Part shown: positions 6,283 through 7,133 of the stretch, piece by piece | Layout: each line of letters opens with the position of its first letter | Numbering within the stretch: position 1 is the first letter of the stretch | Source: Casp-Chloro-G3 sp002816715 | GTDB taxonomy: Bacteria > Chloroflexota > Dehalococcoidia > Lucifugimonadales > UBA3495 | Assembly (NCBI GenBank): GCA_027623815.1 | Contig: JAQBUV010000107.1 | Span: forward strand, 1-7,133 | Length of the DNA stretch: 7,133 bases | Reading direction: 5' to 3' | Notes under the pieces: model-generated | Seen by the model: only the letters and a program-made list of their open reading frames with translations | Database searches by the model: none | What the model was told of the DNA's origin: nothing | Position numbers and translations under genes: made by a program

Positions 6283-6444
6283 ATGGTCAGACCCACTTGG
6301 CGCACCGAACATCCTCCCGCCTGCACCTGCAATACCTGCTCGGAAAAGAGTTTCATCAAAAGGGACGAAAACCGGAAGATTGGCCGCAACGAGAAGTGTC
6401 CCTGCAACAGCGGCAAAAAATACAAGCGGTGTCATGGGACTTAG
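6283..6444 (+). CDS. Miniature SEC-C motif protein (53 residues, zinc-binding)
   Basis: The ATG at 6283 opens a 53-codon frame ending in TAG at 6442-6444. The last third, IGRNEKCPCNSGKKYKRCHG, is a textbook SEC-C motif, the zinc knuckle at the C terminus of SecA. Ligands Cys39, Cys41, Cys50 and His51 fit CxCx8CH. The N-terminal part has a second cysteine cluster, CTCNTC (Cys14, Cys16, Cys19), after a short basic/Pro stretch, so the protein may bind a second metal ion. It is far too short to be SecA, and no other domain is present. Stand-alone SEC-C proteins are common, but their functions are mostly unknown; ribosome, SecB or nucleic-acid contacts are possible. AGGGG at 6274-6278 lies four bases before the ATG, a strong if slightly close ribosome binding site. 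The gene follows sppA by 100 bases and has its own duplicated -10 element. Confidence 0.85.
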   Translation: MVRPTWRTEHPPACTCNTCSEKSFIKRDENRKIGRNEKCPCNSGKKYKRCHGT

Positions 6445-6626
6445 TAACTTCTTGTCTTTTCCAATTCAAGCGACTTCCATTTCAGAATCGGGGAGTGCCC
6501 GTGACCCCTACGCCCATGACAACGGTGCATTCGTACAAGCCTTGTTATGTCAAAAGTGGTTTGCTAATTTAGCTTTATATACACGATATAACTATTATCG
6601 TAAAGAAACCCGTGAGCACCACTTTC

Positions 6627-6653
6627 CTCAATGGTATAAGGGATGCCATTGAG
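6627..6653. repeat. Hairpin-forming inverted repeat in the intergenic stretch
   Basis: CTCAATGG (6627-6634) and CCATTGAG (6646-6653) are perfect 8-base arms around an 11-base loop. No T-run follows on either strand, so it is not a standard terminator. It may be a protein-binding site or RNA hairpin. Confidence 0.4.
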
Positions 6654-6668
6654 CGCCGCCCAAAAGAG

Positions 6669-6690
6669 AATTAAATAACAGCGTTTAATT
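6669..6690 (-). terminator. Weak AT-rich hairpin, possible terminator of the minus-strand gene
   Basis: AATTAAA (6669-6675) and TTTAATT (6684-6690) form a 7-base stem with an 8-base loop, 34 bases past the stop of the minus-strand hypothetical gene. On the minus strand it is followed by CTCTTTTG. The stem has no GC pairs, so any termination would be weak. Confidence 0.25.
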
Positions 6691-6723
6691 TAACCAGTTC
6701 CGACCCAGTGGCGGGCCTGGCAG

Positions 6724-7083
6724 CTAATGCCCCGGTGTTTCGTTAGTGGGGACTCTGACAAGGTATCCTGCATCAGTGCAAGCAATGGTAAGGTCACTGT
6801 AGGCATAATCAATCCGTAGCATAGCTATCCTGAGTTGCTCCAAATCGTTATTATCCAGCGATTCATAAATTGAAATCTGGGGCGATGTATAGACTTCGGG
6901 GTGATTCGAGTCAACTTGTACTATCGTAATCGCCGGGCCCTTAAACTCCGGCGCGGCTTCCCTGGCAGCCTGATACATCTCCAGAAGCATTGCCCGCCGT
7001 TCCTCGTAGGTTAGAATCCCTTCCGCCCTTCGCCAGTCTAGTACACCTTCGCGCAGTTCTTTCGGTAGTTTTAATATGCTCAT
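6724..7083 (-). CDS. Hypothetical protein, 119 residues, family not recognised
   Basis: The minus-strand frame starts at ATG 7083 and ends in TAG at 6724-6726. The protein begins MSILKLPKELREGVLDWRR and has a strongly charged helical N-terminal half (about residues 5-47, rich in Glu, Arg and Leu). This is followed by the strand-like GPAITIVQV, a polar ISIYESLDNNDLEQLRIAML region, and a final strand pair with DYAYSDLTIACTDAGYLVRV. There is no signal peptide, membrane segment or cysteine cluster. The start has no convincing ribosome binding site, but it is the first ATG after an in-frame TAG and the next Met lies about 30 residues in. A TAAATA box at 7117-7122 on the minus strand could be a -10, but the window edge cuts off any -35. 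It is transcribed toward the SEC-C gene. No function is proposed. Confidence 0.6.
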   Translation of the reverse strand: MSILKLPKELREGVLDWRRAEGILTYEERRAMLLEMYQAAREAAPEFKGPAITIVQVDSNHPEVYTSPQISIYESLDNNDLEQLRIAMLRIDYAYSDLTIACTDAGYLVRVPTNETPGH

Positions 7084-7133
7084 CGCTGCTAATTTCGGTG
7101 AGCTAAACTACCGAGATATTTAGCCCAGAGTGT

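Larger units (their letters stand above)
6445..6723. other. Intergenic stretch without a supported gene, more AT-rich
   Basis: About 280 bases between the SEC-C stop and the end of the minus-strand gene. Plus-strand frames are open here but show no recognisable domain, and their upstream parts overlap the SEC-C gene in other frames. Composition is more AT-rich than the flanking genes, especially at 6555-6610 and 6662-6695. It holds two inverted repeats, at 6627-6653 and 6669-6690. A further 9-base inverted pair, TGTCATGGG (6430-6438) and CCCATGACA (6513-6521), may be chance. No tRNA cloverleaf or transposon ends were seen. Confidence 0.5.

Noticed and set aside
6583..6600. CGATA/TATCG mini-palindrome
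   Set aside because: Five-base arms in AT-rich DNA are expected by chance.
6248..6652. 134-residue plus-strand ORF
   Set aside because: It overlaps the SEC-C gene in another frame. Its N-terminal half is a shadow and its C-terminal half has no recognisable domain, though a small peptide there cannot be fully excluded.

Overview
The window looks like bacterial chromosomal DNA of moderately high GC, most likely from the phylum Chloroflexota (possibly a marine or sediment lineage of the SAR202/Dehalococcoidia kind). This placement is inference. It rests on a trypsin-like lipoprotein with a long Thr/Pro linker of repeated PTP units, an MSMEG_1061-type flavin-binding protein, and a two-half M16 peptidase in one chain. 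No marker gene is present to settle it. No rRNA, tRNA, CRISPR array, transposase or phage gene was found.

Layout from left to right: the last 24 codons of an unidentified gene (2-76); an HtrA/DegP-type serine protease made as a lipoprotein (132-1340); an FMN-binding, pyridoxamine-phosphate-oxidase-like protein (1432-2004) behind a sigma70-like promoter whose spacer holds a perfect palindrome; two tiny converging ORFs that each resemble the tail of a type II antitoxin (2009-2176 plus, 2148-2321 minus); an 886-residue M16 zinc peptidase (2475-5135) closed by a strong intrinsic terminator; a short SppA-like S49 peptidase (5346-6182); a 53-codon SEC-C zinc-motif protein (6283-6444) downstream of a tandem duplication carrying two TATAAT boxes; about 280 bases without a gene; and a hypothetical 119-residue protein on the minus strand (6724-7083).

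Three unrelated peptidases (HtrA, M16, SppA) lie within about 6 kb, so protein and peptide turnover is the common theme. The spacing, separate ribosome binding sites, the terminator at 5202-5240 and the promoter-like boxes suggest separately transcribed genes, not one operon. I see no clearly new multi-gene system. The parts most worth a second look are the miniature SEC-C protein with its duplicated -10 element, the converging antitoxin-like ORFs with a palindrome upstream of one of them, and the SppA-like protein that lacks a membrane anchor.
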